This document shows positions 63,967 through 64,000 of a stretch of 64,000 nucleotides of DNA, in pieces (the stretch's first letter is position 1; every line of letters begins with the position of its first letter). Where the stretch lies: NCBI RefSeq assembly GCF_004458765.1, contig NZ_SPJX01000167.1:62001-126000 (forward strand), in the 5' to 3' direction. A model generated the notes under the pieces. The model worked only from the letters and a program-made list of their open reading frames with translations, did not search any database and was not told the origin of the DNA. The position numbers and the translations under genes were made by a program. This DNA comes from Microvirga pakistanensis (GTDB lineage: Bacteria; Pseudomonadota; Alphaproteobacteria; Rhizobiales; Beijerinckiaceae).

Positions 63967-64000
63967 ATGCGCTACGCCCCTCTTCACGCGACGCTTCTGC
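63967..64000 (+). CDS. Possible start of a gene cut by the window end
   Basis: GGGAGG lies just before an ATG at 63967, and the frame is open to the edge, reading MRYAPLHATLL. This could start a signal peptide. Only eleven codons are visible, so the call rests on the ribosome site. Confidence 0.35.
   Translation, partial: MRYAPLHATLL

Noticed and set aside
1-64000. CRISPR array, tRNA or rRNA genes, intact transposon or phage module
   Set aside because: No regular direct repeats, cloverleaf-like sequences or element ends were recognised by eye; a tRNA scan and HMM search would be the decisive test.

Overview
The window reads like a piece of an alphaproteobacterial genome of the Hyphomicrobiales, most like Methylobacteriaceae such as Microvirga. 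This is inferred from high GC, the protein families present (DUF3309, DUF6789-like, DUF892/YciE, HVA1, BON, PRC-barrel, PaoABC-type molybdoenzyme) and overall gene style; no rRNA or tRNA is present to settle it. The density of stress and redox genes, decayed genes and small proteins suggests an accessory region or megaplasmid-like segment rather than a conserved core.

Region 1 (1-9312, all minus strand) is a tightly packed respiratory operon. In transcription order it encodes a diheme cytochrome c, a small secreted protein, a Tat-exported gluconate-dehydrogenase-subunit-3-like protein, a GMC flavin dehydrogenase with a cysteine cluster, a second diheme cytochrome c, a monoheme lipoprotein cytochrome c, CtaC with a fused cytochrome c domain, a fused CoxI-CoxIII, a small membrane subunit and CtaG (cut by the window edge). 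Several genes overlap by 4 bases. The simplest reading is a complete periplasmic sugar/alcohol dehydrogenase to caa3-oxidase electron path in one transcript.

Region 2 (9.4-17 kb) holds a decayed Na/Ca exchanger and its intact paralogue, DUF3309, a LysM protein, a 24-residue peptide, a CtaG remnant, a CAP-domain protein, an AI-2E-type transporter and a PQQ-type sugar dehydrogenase. Region 3 (17-26.5 kb) has a three-subunit xanthine-dehydrogenase-family operon with a P19/Tp34-like gene, then on the plus strand a beta-propeller dehydrogenase fused to a PEBP domain, a cupin, a FAD-Rieske oxidoreductase and Cu/Zn superoxide dismutase. Region 4 (26.6-34.4 kb) is stress and envelope genes: a proline-rich peptide, DUF4142-PRC-barrel, an RG-rich BON protein, a CBS protein, Pcm, a YciE-like protein, an acetoacetate-decarboxylase-like protein, an IS6 transposase remnant, a second LysM protein and a DUF6789-like membrane protein.

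Region 5 (34.4-46 kb) is sparse and decayed: a PtsN-like protein, an XRE regulator, a frameshifted TupA-like protein, NhaA, a BCCT transporter, epimerase and histidine-kinase remnants, a DUF305 protein and a 28-bp direct repeat. Region 6 (46-57 kb) has a nitroreductase with an NhaP-type antiporter, a four-helix copper protein, a Pcm-erythromycin-esterase fusion with an N-terminal frameshift, a zinc-free-type quinone reductase, a Tat-exported SDR and a cupin. Region 7 (57-64 kb) has a YoaK/DUF1275 membrane protein, an orphan molybdopterin-binding dehydrogenase subunit, several very small proteins, a pyruvate-oxidase-like ThDP enzyme and an HVA1-family protein.

No CRISPR array, tRNA, rRNA, intact transposon or phage module was seen. 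At least six genes carry single-base frameshifts or stops; some lie in homopolymer runs and could be sequence errors, others have several lesions and are genuine decay.
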